The translations under genes were made by a program, and so were the position numbers. From NCBI GenBank assembly GCA_933207985.1, contig OW240916.1:85984702-86048701 (forward strand): a stretch of 64,000 nucleotides of DNA, read 5' to 3'. The first letter of the stretch is position 1. Every line of letters begins with the position of its first letter. This DNA is from Pelobates cultripes. Lineage: Eukaryota; Chordata; Amphibia; Anura; Pelobatidae. Positions 22,170 to 34,135 of this stretch are shown piece by piece. The notes below the pieces were generated by a model. It saw nothing but the letters and a program-made list of their open reading frames with translations, was not told the DNA's origin and did no database searches.

Positions 22170-23690
22170 CAATGACACACTTAAGGATACACACCCTGAC
22201 ATACAGATACACACATGCAGATACACAGAGATACACACACTGGCACAGACACTGTGCTGTGTGTGAGGGGTGTTCTGTGTGTGTGATGGGTGCTCTGTGT
22301 GTGTGAGTGGTGCTCTGTGTGGGGGGTGCTGTCTGTGAGGGGTGCTGTCTGTGAGGGGTGCTCTCTGTGAGGGGTGCTCTCTGTGAGGGGTGCTCTCTGT
22401 GGGGGGTGCTCTCTGTGGGGGGTGCTGTCTGTGAGGGGTGCTCTGTTTGTGGGGGGTGCTCTGTTTGTGAGGGGTACTGTGTTCGTGAGGGATGCTCTGT
22501 CTGTGTGTGTGAGAGGTGATCTGTGTGTGTGTGTAAGGGTGCTATGTTTGTGTGGGGTGTTCTGTGTGTGTGTGAGGGGTGCTCTGTCAGTGTGTGTGTG
22601 TGTGAAGGTCGCTACTTGTATGTGTGTGAGGGGTGCTGTGTGTGAGGGGTGCTCTGTATGAGGGGTGCTCTGTATGTGTGTGAGGGGTGCTGTGTGTGTG
22701 AAGGGTGCTCTGTGTGTGTGTTAGGAGTGCTGTGTGTGTGTGTGTTTGAAGGGTGCTCTGTGTTTTAGGGGTGCCCTGTGTGTGGGAGGGGTGCTCTGTG
22801 TCAGAGTGAAGGATGCTCTGTGTCAGTCTGGGGGGTGCTCTGTGTGTTTGTGAGGGGTGCAGTGTGTGGGTAATGGATACTGTGTGTGGGTGATGGGTAT
22901 TGTGTGTGTGTGGGGGGGATAGCGGGTGCCTAAATATAGGGGGTAGGAGTAATTTATCAAAAAATATTTTTACTATAAAAATTTTTTTTTAAATAAACTG
23001 TATGTCCCCTCTCCTCTCTTCTTACATTTTCCCCAAGGAGAGGGGATATTGCCCTGGTGATGAGCAGCACTACTCTGCTTGTAGCTCCTCTGGCTGTAAA
23101 GGGTTGCTATGTTTGTGAGGGGTGCTATGTGTGTGTGAGGGATGCTGTGTTTGTGTGTGTGAAGGGTGCTGTATTTCTGAGGGATGCTGTGTGTGAGGAG
23201 TGCTGTGTTTGTGTGTATGAGGGGTGCTGTATTTCTTTGAGGTGCTGTGTGTGAGGAGTGCTGTGTTTGTGTGTGTGAGGGGTACTCTGTGTGTGAGGGT
23301 TGCTCTGTGTGAGGGGTGCTCTTTGTGTGTGTGTATGTGTGTGTGTGAGGGGTGTTCTGTGTTTGTGAGTGGTGTTCTGTGTCTGTGTGGTGTTGTATGT
23401 GGGAGGGGTGCTGTGTGTGTGAGGGGTGCTTTATGTGTGAGAGAGAGAGGGGTTCTGTGTGTTTGTGTGTGTGTGATGGGTGCTTTGTGTGTTCGACGGG
23501 TGCTGTGTGTGTGTGAGGGATGCTCTGTGTGTGCGAGGGGGTTGCTGTGTGTGTGAGGTGTGCTTTGTGTCAGTGTGAGGGGTGTTCTGTGTGAGTGTGA
23601 GGGGTGCTCTGTGTGTTTGTGAGGGGTGTACTGTGTGGATGATGTATACTGCGTGTGGGTGATGGGTATTGTGTGTGTGTGATGAGGGGG
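22170..23690. repeat. GTGAGGGGTGCTCTGT minisatellite with tandem block duplication
   Basis: After a short CAGATACACA satellite come units of GTGTGAGGGGTGCTCTGT. The block [minisatellite, then TAGGAGTAAT..ATAAACTGTATGTCC..GAGCAGCACTACTCTGC] occurs twice in direct order, about 22250-23098 and 23099-23890. This indicates a tandem duplication of roughly 0.8 kb. Confidence 0.8.
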
Positions 23691-23733
23691 GGGAATAGGA
23701 GTAATTCATCAAAAAAAAATTATTACTATTAAA

Positions 23734-23771
<38 letters not shown>

Positions 23772-23799
23772 TATATATATATAAATAAACTGTATGTCC

Positions 23800-24175
23800 T
23801 CTTCTTACCTTTTCCCCAGGGAAAGTGGACATTGCTCTGGTGGTCTGGAGATGAGCAGCACTACTCTGCCTGCAGCTCCTCTGGCTGCAGGCAGATTTCA
23901 GTCCTCCCACGAGATCCTCGCAACGCGCCAAATTGCCAACCTTTCCGCCTCCTGCCTCCTTCCCTCCCTCTCCTGCAGGCTGCCTGTTAGTGCCTGTGGG
24001 TTGGTGAGTTGGTGAGTTGGTTGATAAAGGTACACCGCAGGGCCGGCGCCCAGATAGCGCTGGCCCAGCTAGGGCTGGCAGGGGAGATCTTGTAATCTCC
24101 CCTGTCGGCCCATGGCCATTGCGGCACACCAGGCATTTGCCCGGTTTACCCGATGGCCGGATTCTCAACCCGTGA
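23800..24175 (-). mobile_element. End of a hAT-like element (sibling of 11362-13334)
   Basis: In inverted reading it has the same modules as the left side of 11362-13334: GCCGGCCCT, a GGGGAGATC..GATCTCCCC hairpin, and CGGGCAAATGCC near the terminus. The other end is not found; the minisatellite to the left probably belongs to this element. Confidence 0.65.
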
Positions 24176-24187
24176 GGCCGCCATTAG

Positions 24188-24263
24188 CAATTATTTTGTG
24201 TATCCCCTGGGGCACTGAATGGTACCCCTGGGGGTACGCGTACCAAGGGTTGGGAACCCCTGA
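24188..24263. mobile_element. hAT terminus fragment
   Basis: GGTACGCGTACCAAGGG followed by TTGGGAACCCCTG is the inverted form of a hAT end of the CAG..GTTCCCAACC type seen at 34136. Only this end is visible. Confidence 0.5.
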
Positions 24264-24576
24264 TGTAGATAATCTCAGCCAATCCATAGGGATATATTGA
24301 AAGGCTAGGGCACATGGATGGCAAAATGAGGAGCTGCACCAATCAAATGATCTTAGTCGGCTGTTGCAGTGAAAGCACCTGTAGTGGCTCTCTGTCACTA
24401 GAGGTATGACCGTGCAATGAAAAAGGCAATGTTTTCAGATACAGGGTTAAAACTACAGGGACATGGCACACAGACCACTACATTGAGGTAAAGCAGTGTG
24501 GTTGCTTAAAGTATCCTTTTAACAATAAGCTTGTGTGTTGTTTTTTTTTTTTTTTCATTTTGCAGAGCCACTTTAC

Positions 24577-25031
24577 TTAAAGGATCACTATAGTGTCAGG
24601 AAAACAAACTCGGTTTCCTGACACTATATCATCATTGGGACCTCCCCCCCCCCAGCCTCAGGGCCCCCTCCTGTGGCGCTGAAGGGGTTAAAACCCATTC
24701 AGCTACTTACCTTTATCCAGCGCCAGGCTCCCCTAGCGCTGGTGACCTCTCCTTCCCTGCTGACGTCAGCTCCCGAGTGGAGCGGAATGCGCATGCGCGG
24801 CATGAGCAGCGCACGCATTCAAACAGTCTATAGGAAAGCATTTCTCAATGCTTTCCTATGGACGTTCTGCACGCTGGATGCGAATTTCGTCAGGAAGACA
24901 GCCACTAGAGGTTGGATTAACCCTGCTATGTACACATAGCAGTTTCTCTGCAGGGTTAATACCTGGGGGACCTGGCACCCAGACCACTTTATTGAGCTGA
25001 AGTGGTCTGGGTGACTATAGTGTCCCTTTAA
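24577..25031. mobile_element. T2-type MITE
   Basis: TTAAAGGATCACTATAGTG at the left, GACTATAGTGTCCCTTTAA at the right, TTAA on both sides. Internal hairpins include CTATAGGAAAGCATT / AATGCTTTCCTATGG and the GGTCTGGGTG block. A poly-T tract precedes it. Confidence 0.9.
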
Positions 25032-26314
25032 GAGAGGGAGAGACACTCTCTTGTAGATAGGGGGGGGGAGGTGGTAGGATTCATGTAATTCTTCTTATTT
25101 GCAGCTTATTTTGTGGACTCTCTTAAGCCTAACAGCTTAGTAGGCATCTTGCTCCAATTTCCCCTTTCATGTTAGGGGAAGACACAATATACTAGTAAGT
25201 TTTTTTTCCTGTGCTCAGGCTTCGTGTGTTTCTTTGGATTCTTTGAAGTCAGCATTGGTACAGGGATATTTAATACACTGAAATAAGCATTCTGTTTGAG
25301 AGGATAAGTGAGACGTTACCCTATGGCAGTATTTTATCTACCAAATCAAGCCAATTTTTCACAATCATAGATGAAGTTCTCCAAATCAGATAGTTTGACA
25401 TATATTTTACAATTCACTACATTTTTGTAATTAAGGAATAGAATAGATTAGATAGATAGATAGATAGATAGATAGATATACAGACAGAGATTTAGATAGA
25501 ATATTATATTATTTTCTTTAACACAGAGAGAGATACATATTTTATAGCGGTTTTCCAGAAATATTGTTGACCTATTTAAAAATGAATTTCTATTTTTTTG
25601 TACATAGTTTTTGTGTTCATTTTGCGTTAACGTCTAATTCTACTGAATTTGATTCTATGTAGTCGCTAACCTCACTAGCTTGCTTTGACACCTTTTTATT
25701 ACATAGCACTATGCTTATCAGGATTTTCCTGCCTTGCGGTGTGTTTAAGAGCTCCTATGTGGAGTAGGTAGGATGCAAACGACTTTGATATTATCAGGTT
25801 CCACTGGGAATGACAGGCAAGAGCTGTTGCTAAGCTTTGTTAAGTTTCCACAAGGAAGGATGAGTGATTCTTAAGGACGCTTCTAATCATCGCATGGTCT
25901 GACCACATTTTGGCAGAAATGTTGGAACCCGTCCACCTGGACACTTGAGATTCTGAAAAGTAAACTGCACAAATTCAAGATTAAGCATTAGTTATTTAAA
26001 GTGCTAAATAATGTCATATACTGTTAGTTGTGTAGATGTTAAATTGTGTTGAACAAATTTCCGTTACAGTTTAAGACTGTCACCAAAACTAACTTTATCT
26101 AATCTGCTTCTATATTGCTCCCTGTGTCTGAATCTCTTTTTTTCCTGAACAATGCTAGTTTTTATGAATTGTAGATAATTATTTGATATGAAACAGACTG
26201 TGCAATAAAGGAACCTAGAATATCTAGGTTCCTTTTAGGGGATGGGTTTAAGGAGGATGTGCAAGTCACATACAGGGAAGAGTGACTAGGGATGAGTAAA
26301 CAAAGTTTTAACTC
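25032..26314. other. No gene; GATA microsatellite at about 25447-25484
   Basis: Unique-looking intergenic sequence with a short (GATA)n run. Nothing else was recognised. Confidence 0.5.
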
Positions 26315-26753
26315 TTAAATGACCACTATAGGCACCAAGACCACTTCATCTCAATGAAGTGGTCTGGGTGCCAGGTCCCTCTAGTTTTAACCCTGCAGCT
26401 GAAAACATAGTGAGGGTTAATCCAGCCTCTAGTGGCTGTCTCCTTGACAGCCACTAGAGGCCGCTTCCGCGATTCTGACTGTGATTTTCACAGTGAGAAG
26501 ACGCTGGACGTCCATAAGAAAGCACTGAGCAATTCTTTCCTATGGGCGGTTTAAATGCGAGTGCATTCGGTGCTGACGTCGGCAGGAGGAGGAGTGGTCA
26601 CCAGCGCTGAGGAACCTGGATTAAGGTAAGTGACTGAAGGGGTTTTAACCCCTTCAGCCCAGCGGGAGGGGGGCCCTGAGGGTGGGTGGTACCTAATGAC
26701 CCTATAGTGCCAGGAAAACAAGTCTGTTTTCCTGGCACTATAGTGGTCCTTTA
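26315..26753. mobile_element. T2-type MITE
   Basis: Left TTAAATGACCACTATAGGC, right CTATAGTGGTCCTTTA(C). The right TTAA has changed to TTAC. The GAAGTGGTCTGGGTGCCAGG and TCACAGTGAGAAGACGC blocks are present. Confidence 0.85.
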
Positions 26754-29554
26754 CGTGGCAGAGAACAACACTTCATTAAACGAAAATTGTTTTGTCCCTT
26801 GAAAGCAAGGCCCTGTTTGAGTTGTAAATGAGATTTAACCACAATCCATCAGTAAAATCAGACTCACAGAAGGCAAACAAAATTGCTGCGTCCAGATATT
26901 GAGATCTGGCACAAGAAATAAACTATTATAAATATAAAGACAATTTACAAGGGATAGAGTATAATCATTAACTTACATGAGGCATAATGAAAGGAAAAAC
27001 AAAAGAAAATATGACAGGGCCACTTTAATTGACAGGGCCACCTAAATAAGATAGGACTTTTTAATTGATCCTTAAAACATATCTCTGGCTAAGAGCTACT
27101 TTAAAGTTTTAACGTGTGAAAATTGCAAATCAGCTGAAAGAATATTTTATTGGTAAGTTAAAGGTCTATAGAGGGGAGCATGATGCCAAATGCCAACAAT
27201 ATATGTGACTCTGAGACCCCTTGTACACTTCCTTTGGTATTTCTCATTTACTTTGTGAATTCTGTCACAGTGCTTATTAATGTGAGTGTTGACTTGCATT
27301 TGAATTTATACTGTATGACAGGTGGCCTCTAGTTTTATTATTTTAATGTTCCTATAATCTTTGTGGTTTGTTACTGTATTTTACAGACACGTTGTTACCT
27401 TTTAAATTGAAAGGTATCCACAAACTCATTTATTGAAAACATAAATGCCAGAGCAATTAGGAAAGACTCCTTTGAACACCATCACAGCTAGTGGCTTAGT
27501 GATTGTATTAGTTAGTTGCAATTTCAAATACAAACTCTTTGGAACCTGCTGTATCTTAATCTAACAGTATGAATATATTAGTTCTCCTGTTTCTTTTTGG
27601 AAACTATGATCCTGGAACCGAGGTAGTAGGGGGTGGGGGTGAGTGTCTCACTCTGCTGTGCCAGCTGTCACATGAAATGAACATAATTGGCTGTGCCAGG
27701 CAGTGTGGGAAATGCGAGGGATGCAGTGACAATTTGCGTACTGTTTATATCCTAAGCATCCTAACTGCTTGTTCAATAATGAACAATAACTCATTGTCTG
27801 TTTTGGTGGAATGTAGATTTGGGGAATCCCGGGTCAGTTTGGTAGGCATGAAAGGCTAGTGCTATATTTTATTTTTACACTTGGATGGTATGGCATTTTG
27901 CAGAACCTGAAAAAAAAGAAACAAATGGCTTATGATTGGTTCTACTTATCCCACTTCTACCACCAAGCTTAGCTTTTGAAATAGCATGGGGCTCTTTGCA
28001 GCTTGATCCTGTGTTATAATCCATCTCACCCAACAAATGAAGAACTCTTGTTTTCATGTGTCATGGCTTCTAAATGCAAATTGCATTCTGGGAGTTTATT
28101 TTGGCTGTGATTTCTGAACCTATTAAAAACGAAAACCCACGAGTTACAGTATAATATGTTTACTGAGCTTTGCCTCATAAATAATGTCTTTTCCGAAGGC
28201 AGGAAGAGCTATGTGTGCAACACTGCACATACATACTCCTACTACCAGGCAGAAAAAGCAAAAGTGGTCATGTTTGTTGGAGTAACCCTTTAAGAGACGG
28301 GAAAAAGGATTACAATCTGGATTTAATGGCAGTGGGATACAGTGAGTGTCAGGTTGCTTCCACCCTTAATTTTCAAAGAAAGCGGTTGATAAGAACAAGA
28401 TTAGGCAGCAGACATTGGTCACAACAATGCTGCAGACCGCCAGAGGGCTAAAATGACTCTCCACTGGCCAGGATGGCCACCAGCTCATTCGAACGTCCTT
28501 CAATGACTGTAGGAAAACATCAAGTAAGCTACAAAAAGATTGGCAAATGGCAGCTGGGGTAAAGTGCATGCGAGGACGGTTCAAACCAGGCTCCACTGGT
28601 TTGTTTTACTCAAACACATACCTATAAATAGTAAAACCAGAGAAACTAATAATTTTGCTGTGTTTTTTTCCAGAACGGTGTATTCCAGTAGTTTGAAGAA
28701 AGTTACCTTTGTTTCAGGGACAGGATTATTTAGTAAAGTGTGAATTGTTGTGAAATCAGAGTGACTGTCACACAGTAGGCCAAAGTAAATGAACTAGTAA
28801 CATTCTCTGAGTGAACTAGGTATGCGGTTCTGATGTGGAGGCCTAAAATTTTGTATTTCACTTTAAAGTGACACTTTAAATTTTAGTGAAAAAACTACGG
28901 AGGGAATCAGTCTTCATGCAATCTAGAATCTAATGCATTGATCTGTGTGCCCCACATTTTTGCATCACTTTTTAGAACAGAAAACTTTGAAAATCTCCCT
29001 CTATAGGTTTAGTATTCGTATTACAGATGAGACTGCAAATTTAGACTAACTACTCTGTAACCATGAAAGTACTCTCACCCACCTTGTAAATCATAGCATA
29101 AGATAGGACTTTTTTTGGCAGTTACTATACTGCAGAGAAAACCCCTTAAAATGATTGATATGGCACTGGTATAGGTTGAGTCTCTACTATCAATATCTTA
29201 TAAAAACTGTCAGTCACTGCATGATTCATGATGACCAATACAGGTTTATTAAATGAACTCTTCAGCTATTTCCCCATTTCTTTAATGCATTAAAAATATT
29301 AAAAATAATAGCATCCCTTGCGTTCTTTGTGTTTGCAGCACAGGATCTTGATGATTTATATCTATTTAAGTGCTTTTTTTTTTTTTTTACCATACAAGGA
29401 AAATAGCTGAAGAGGCAAATCCTGACACTCACATAGCTTTCACTGGGAGCACTGTAAATATCGGATAAACCCTGATATGGATTCAACTGTCAGCATTTGG
29501 CTGAATGCTGTGCGAAACACAGCAGACCCAGGCACAGTTACCATAACTATCCAT
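26754..29554. other. No gene recognised
   Basis: About 2.8 kb of AT-rich sequence. A lone MITE right end (GGAGTAACCCTTTAA) lies near 28279-28293. Short open frames have no recognisable motifs. The missing first exon of ANO8 was looked for here and not found. Confidence 0.45.
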
Positions 29555-29992
29555 TTAAAGAAGTATTTTATGGAAGGTAATACGTTAATCTCCTGATAGC
29601 TTACATAACGTAATTGAAGTGGTTATAGTGTTTGGGGTCCCCTTGAGTTGTCCTTCCATTAAGCTTTACGTTCTAATGCTAAACAAAAGTCCTCAGCAAC
29701 CCATCCCCTCTGTGATGCTTGAGCTAATGATAAAGCATTAGTCTAAAAAGCAATGGGTGGCTGTAATTGGCTGAGCGTCACAGTGCCACTCAGGTATGAA
29801 TTGGTACGGCAAGAATGAGTGTGTAATCTCGGCCTAGCAACACCTCTGGTGGGGGTGGACTATGGGAAGTCAAGGATCGCCATCCAGGGTAAACTGCTTA
29901 AAAATGGTTTAACACTGAATGGAAAGACAGTGCCAGGGGACTCAAGGCACTAGAATAACTTCAATGAGATTACATGATAATAGTGTCTACAG

Positions 29993-30993
29993 CAAGCATG
30001 TCAAACTCGCGGTCCACAATGGACCTCCTTGCGGCCCGACGAGCCGCGAGTACATGCCTAGTGTAAAAGCAGAGTAGGCACCGGGGAGAGGAAGCAGGAC
30101 ACGGTCGGCAGCGAGGGAGCTCAGTGTTCCTGCTCCTCACTGCTCCCTCGCGCCGTCTGTAGTGATGCCAGTTGCCGGAATATGATGTCATATTCTGGCA
30201 CCCGGCATCACATAACTGCGCGCGAGGGAGCAGTGAGGAGCAGGAACACTGAGCTCCAGATAGAAGATCCCACTGGACCCCAGGGAATGATGTGAGTGAG
30301 TGAGTGTGTGTGTGTGTCTGTCAGTGAGTGTGTATGTCTGTGTGTCTGTCAGTGTGTGTGTCTGTCAGTGAGTGTGTATGTCAGTGTGTGTGTGTGTGTG
30401 TCTGTCAGTGAGTGTGTATGTCTGTCTCTGTGTATGTCTGTCAGTGAGTGTGTCTGTCTGTGTGTTTGCCAGTGAGTGTGTTTGTCAGTGAGTGTGTCTG
30501 TCAGTGAGCGTGTGTCTCTGTCAGTGAGTGTGTGTTGGTCAGTGTTTTGTTGGCTGCGGCTGGACAGTGGAGTACCTGGATGTGCACGGAGGCACGCCAC
30601 GTCACATTCCGACATGAAGTCGACATTCTCCACCTTCACAAGGTTTCAAGAAGTAGCAGGAGTATCCGCTTTGGCACAGGGTGCGGACGGTGCCTTTTGG
30701 GGAATACCAGAGGCCGGACTCCGGAGTCGTATACTGGCAGCGGTAATTTAAGGGGAGTCTGCTTGTTGGCTAGAGGGGGGTGTTGAGATTTAGTAGAGGG
30801 GGGGGAAGGACTGGGATTTAGTAGAGGGGGAGGACTGGGATTTAGTATATGGGGGGGACTGGGATTTAGTAGAGGGGGGTGCGGTATAAAAATAAACCTA
30901 CGTTTCTATGAAAATGTAAGTAGTTTTTTTTTTTTTTTTGCAGCCCACATAAACTTATGTGGCCCGTGCTAGACTTTGAGTTTGACATGCTTG
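29993..30993. mobile_element. Non-autonomous hAT element, 1,001 bp
   Basis: Perfect 8-bp TSD GTCTACAG (29985-29992 and 30994-31001), matching the common hAT target form nTnnnnAn. Perfect 16-bp terminal inverted repeats CAAGCATGTCAAACTC. It contains a 142-nt hairpin, a GT/CAGTGAG minisatellite (30290-30545) and GGGGGACTGGGATTTAGTA repeats (30785-30880). No transposase is present. Confidence 0.93.
30116..30257. repeat. Long hairpin with perfect 37-bp arms
   Basis: Arms 30116-30152 and 30221-30257 (GGAGCTCAGTGTTCCTGC.. and complement) are perfect. The loop holds a second stem around GGCATCA/TGATGCC and TATGATGTCATA. Confidence 0.95.
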
Positions 30994-31012
30994 GTCTACA
31001 GTGTCCCTTTAA

Positions 31013-31842
31013 TGAAGCCTGTTGTAGGTTGCAAGTATGTATCACTGCTGTATGAGTTCTTCACCTATAAAAATTCCCATTATCTATGTAGAGGGCTGCC
31101 ATCAACAGCAGTCCCTGCAGTTCAAACTTAAATACTGTATTCCAGCAAACAGTAATGAGTAAAAGGGGGGAAAGAAAGGTTAGCACTTGATCACCTTACA
31201 GAGATGATTTCTTAGAATGCTAAGTATAGCAGCCTGCAATATACTGTTTAATACAGATGCTTGGGGAAACCGTTCATAATGTGTGTGGGCAAAATGCTCA
31301 AATATTGAGATAATTTTTACATTATTTACATTTGGCTCTTTACCCAAAATCAAGGCAATGGACCATTTTTATTTTTTGTTGCACTTTTGACAAAAATTGT
31401 ATTTCTGTAATATATTATATCATGTTTGATATATTAAAAGGTATACCATATAATCTCTAAAATGTTTTCTTTCATCAATAATGTAAAAACTGAACAAATA
31501 ACTGAGATATAAAATTGTGTGAATTTACATAATTAAAATATTTTTTTACAATTATTTTTATTTATATAAAATATGAAACTCAGTCGGGAGTTAAATAAAG
31601 AAGTTAAAATATATTATGTGCCATTTTAGCTGGCTTATGGAATCTTTACTTAACTGTACTTTGTACTTAAAGCTACTCTTTCAACAACATTGCACAACAT
31701 TTACCTTTTCTCTCAGCACTGTTTACCGACATCACTGAGGAGGCTTGGCCTCTTCCACGATGGCCCAATCTCTAGACAAGAGGAACATTGACGACCCATT
31801 GGCATGTGCAGCGAGTGCCGCTTGTGCATCCAAGCTTCTCCA
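31013..31842. other. No gene; AT-rich
   Basis: AT-rich sequence. Near 31825-31848 CTTCTCCATAGGAAAACATTGA looks like an internal MITE fragment. Confidence 0.4.
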
Positions 31843-32283
31843 TAGGAAAACATTGAATCCTTATTGTCTGGATACATACCCAAACTTTGGAAGACTGCGA
31901 GAGTAGTGCCTATCCATAAAAGTGGTGACACTACTTTGGTTTCTAACTATTGCCCAATATCATTGCTTCCAGTATTGTCAAAATGCGCAACTATGTGAGT
32001 ATTACCAAAAATCCAACTATCTGACCCCTGATCAATCAGGTTTTCGCCCTAATCACTCTACTACAACTGTACTCTTAAAAGTTTGCAATGACATCCAAAC
32101 TGGCATGGAACAAAGAGACCTAACTGGAGCTATTTTCCTTGATTTTGCAAAGGCCTTTGACACAGCAGACCACGACATTCTACTGCACAAACTAAAAAAC
32201 TCAGGTATTGGTGATTGTCCGCTAACCTGGTTTCGATCATATGTATCAGATCTCTCACAATATGTGTCCATTTCTGACAACGA
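31843..32283 (+). pseudogene. LINE reverse transcriptase fragment
   Basis: Translated RT blocks appear in order: KLWKTARVVPIHKSGD, NYCPISLLPVLSK, then in a shifted frame QSGFRPNHSTTTVLLKV, the catalytic block FLDFAKAFDTADHDILLHKL, and LTWFRSYVSDLSQYVSIS. It has at least one frameshift near 31980 and is cut off at about 32283 where the TTAA-type element begins. The rest of RT is missing. The LINE 3' tail reappears at 33798. It is of the L2/CR1/Rex kind by motif and has no host role. Confidence 0.85.
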
Positions 32284-32516
32284 TATATATATAATAAAAA
32301 ATAAATATGTAAATACGTTAAATAATAAAATTTAAAAAATAATAATAAATATATATACATGTGTAATTTTGTTCTAACTGTATGTTTAAATTAATATATA
32401 TATATATTGATATTAAAATACATGTAGAACGAAATAATATATATATCTATATACATAAGTATATACGTATATATCACTATATATATATACCTATATATAA
32501 ATAAAAATAATTGTAA

Positions 32517-32557
<41 letters not shown>

Positions 32558-32562
32558 TACAC

Positions 32563-32593
<31 letters not shown>

Positions 32594-33797
32594 TATATAT
32601 AATAATTCTACGTATATGTTTATGTAATAATTTTACATAATTAGGTTATTTTATTAATTACAATTTGCAGGACCTGCCTGAGAACCCAGGCCGAAAGTAA
32701 CCCTGTAACTTTCCAAGACACCATAAAACCTGTACATGGGGGGTACTGTTTTACTCTGAAGACTTCAATGAACACAAATATTAGTGTTTCAAAACAGTAA
32801 AATGTATTACAACGACGATATTGTCACTGACAGTGAAATTCTTTTCATTTTTCACACACAAATTTCACTTACACTGACGATATAATTGTTGTGATACGTT
32901 TTACTCTTTTGAAACACTAATATTTGTGTTCAGCAAAGTCTCCCAAGTATAACAGTACCTCTCATGTACAGGTTTTATGGTGTTTTCAAAAGTTACAGAG
33001 TCAAATATAAGGCTTGCGTTTCAGTTTTTTCACATTGAAATTCGCCAGGTTGGTTATGTTGCCTTTGAGACCATAAGGTAGCCCAGGAATGAAAATTACC
33101 CCCATGATGGCATACCATTTGCAATAGTAGACAACCCAGGGTATTGCAAATGGGGTATGTTCAGTCTTTTTTAGTAGCCACTTAGTCACAAACACTGGCC
33201 AAAATTGGCATTCAAATTAGTTTTTTGCATTTTCAAATAGTAACACTAACTTTGGCCAGTGTTTGTGACCAAGTGGCTACTAAAAAAAGACTGGACATAC
33301 CCCATTTGCAAAACCTTGGGTTGTCTACTATTGCAAATGGTATGCCATCATAGGGGTAATTTTCATTCTTGGGCTACCATAGGGTCTCAAAGGCAACGTA
33401 ACCAATCTGACGAATTTTCATGTGAAAAAAATGAAACACAAGCCTTATATTTTTTAAACTATATCTTTAACTTTATTTTTTTAAATTTTACAGGCAGCAG
33501 GGGGAGTACCTGTCATTACAGGCACTCCCCCTGCTGGCATTGACATGGACGGCTATGCCGTCCATGTGATCGTGAGGTCCTCGCAAGGACCTCGCGATCA
33601 CATGGCCCGGGGGGCGAAGAGGATGGAGGGGGACTCCCTGGGCTCCCAGGTAAGTCCCCATACCGCGATCGCCGGCGTGGGATCGCTGGCGACCGGGTAA
33701 GTACAAAGGACGGCTTGTGCGTTCTATGCTGCCCTCCGGCGTTTAGAGCCGGTTCCCTAAGGACGGCATAGAACGCCCGCCGTCCTTAAGGGGTTAA
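32284..33797. mobile_element. TTAA-target multi-hairpin element, copy 2 (left end missing)
   Basis: Shares the AT-rich middle and paired inverted repeats of 6661-8795: 32715-32800 with 32880-32970, and 33130-33200 with 33255-33330. It ends CGTCCTTAAGGGGTTAA at 33797. Its GC-rich right block (33490-33790) resembles the inverted left block of copy 1, so the full family probably has GC-rich arms at both ends. No transposase is seen. Confidence 0.75.
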
Positions 33798-33950
33798 ATT
33801 TTGTATATATTGTGTATTAATATTGTTTTTGTATTTTATTGTATCCTATTGTATCAATGCAATGTTTTGTGGACTCAGGACATACTTGAAAACAAGAGAA
33901 ATCTCAATGTATCCTTCCTGGTAAAACATTTTATAAATAAATAATGCTTT
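33798..33950 (+). mobile_element. LINE 3' tail
   Basis: GACATACTTGAAAACAAGAG..TCTCAATGTATCCTTCCTGG..AAATAAATAA is a typical L2/CR1-like LINE 3' end. With 31843-32283 it brackets copy 2 of the TTAA element, so these are probably two pieces of one LINE. Confidence 0.6.
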
Positions 33951-33964
33951 TCTCTGGGGACTTA

Positions 33965-34133
33965 AGTGTCAAGTAATCGAGTTTGACATTATGACAGCCA
34001 CTAGAGGGGGATTTAACCCTGCAACGTAAACATTGCAGTTTCCTAAAAACTGCAATGTTTTGTATTGTTGGGTTACAAAAGGACAAGACCGCTGCACTCA
34101 GGGTGACTATAGTGGTCCTTTAAAGCAGCAGTT
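33965..34133. mobile_element. T2-type MITE, right part
   Basis: Contains GACAGCCACTAGAGG, a hairpin around AACATTGCAGTTTCCTAAAAACTGCAATGTT, and the end GACTATAGTGGTCCTTTAA. The left end is lost. Confidence 0.7.
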
Positions 34134-34135
34134 CC

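Larger units (their letters stand above)
29555..31012. mobile_element. T2-type MITE split by a hAT element
   Basis: Left TTAAAGAAGTATTTTATGG is decayed; right GTGTCCCTTTAA is clear. The remainder (29559-29992 and 31002-31012) looks like one MITE interrupted by 29993-30993. The left boundary is less sure than the right. Confidence 0.55.
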
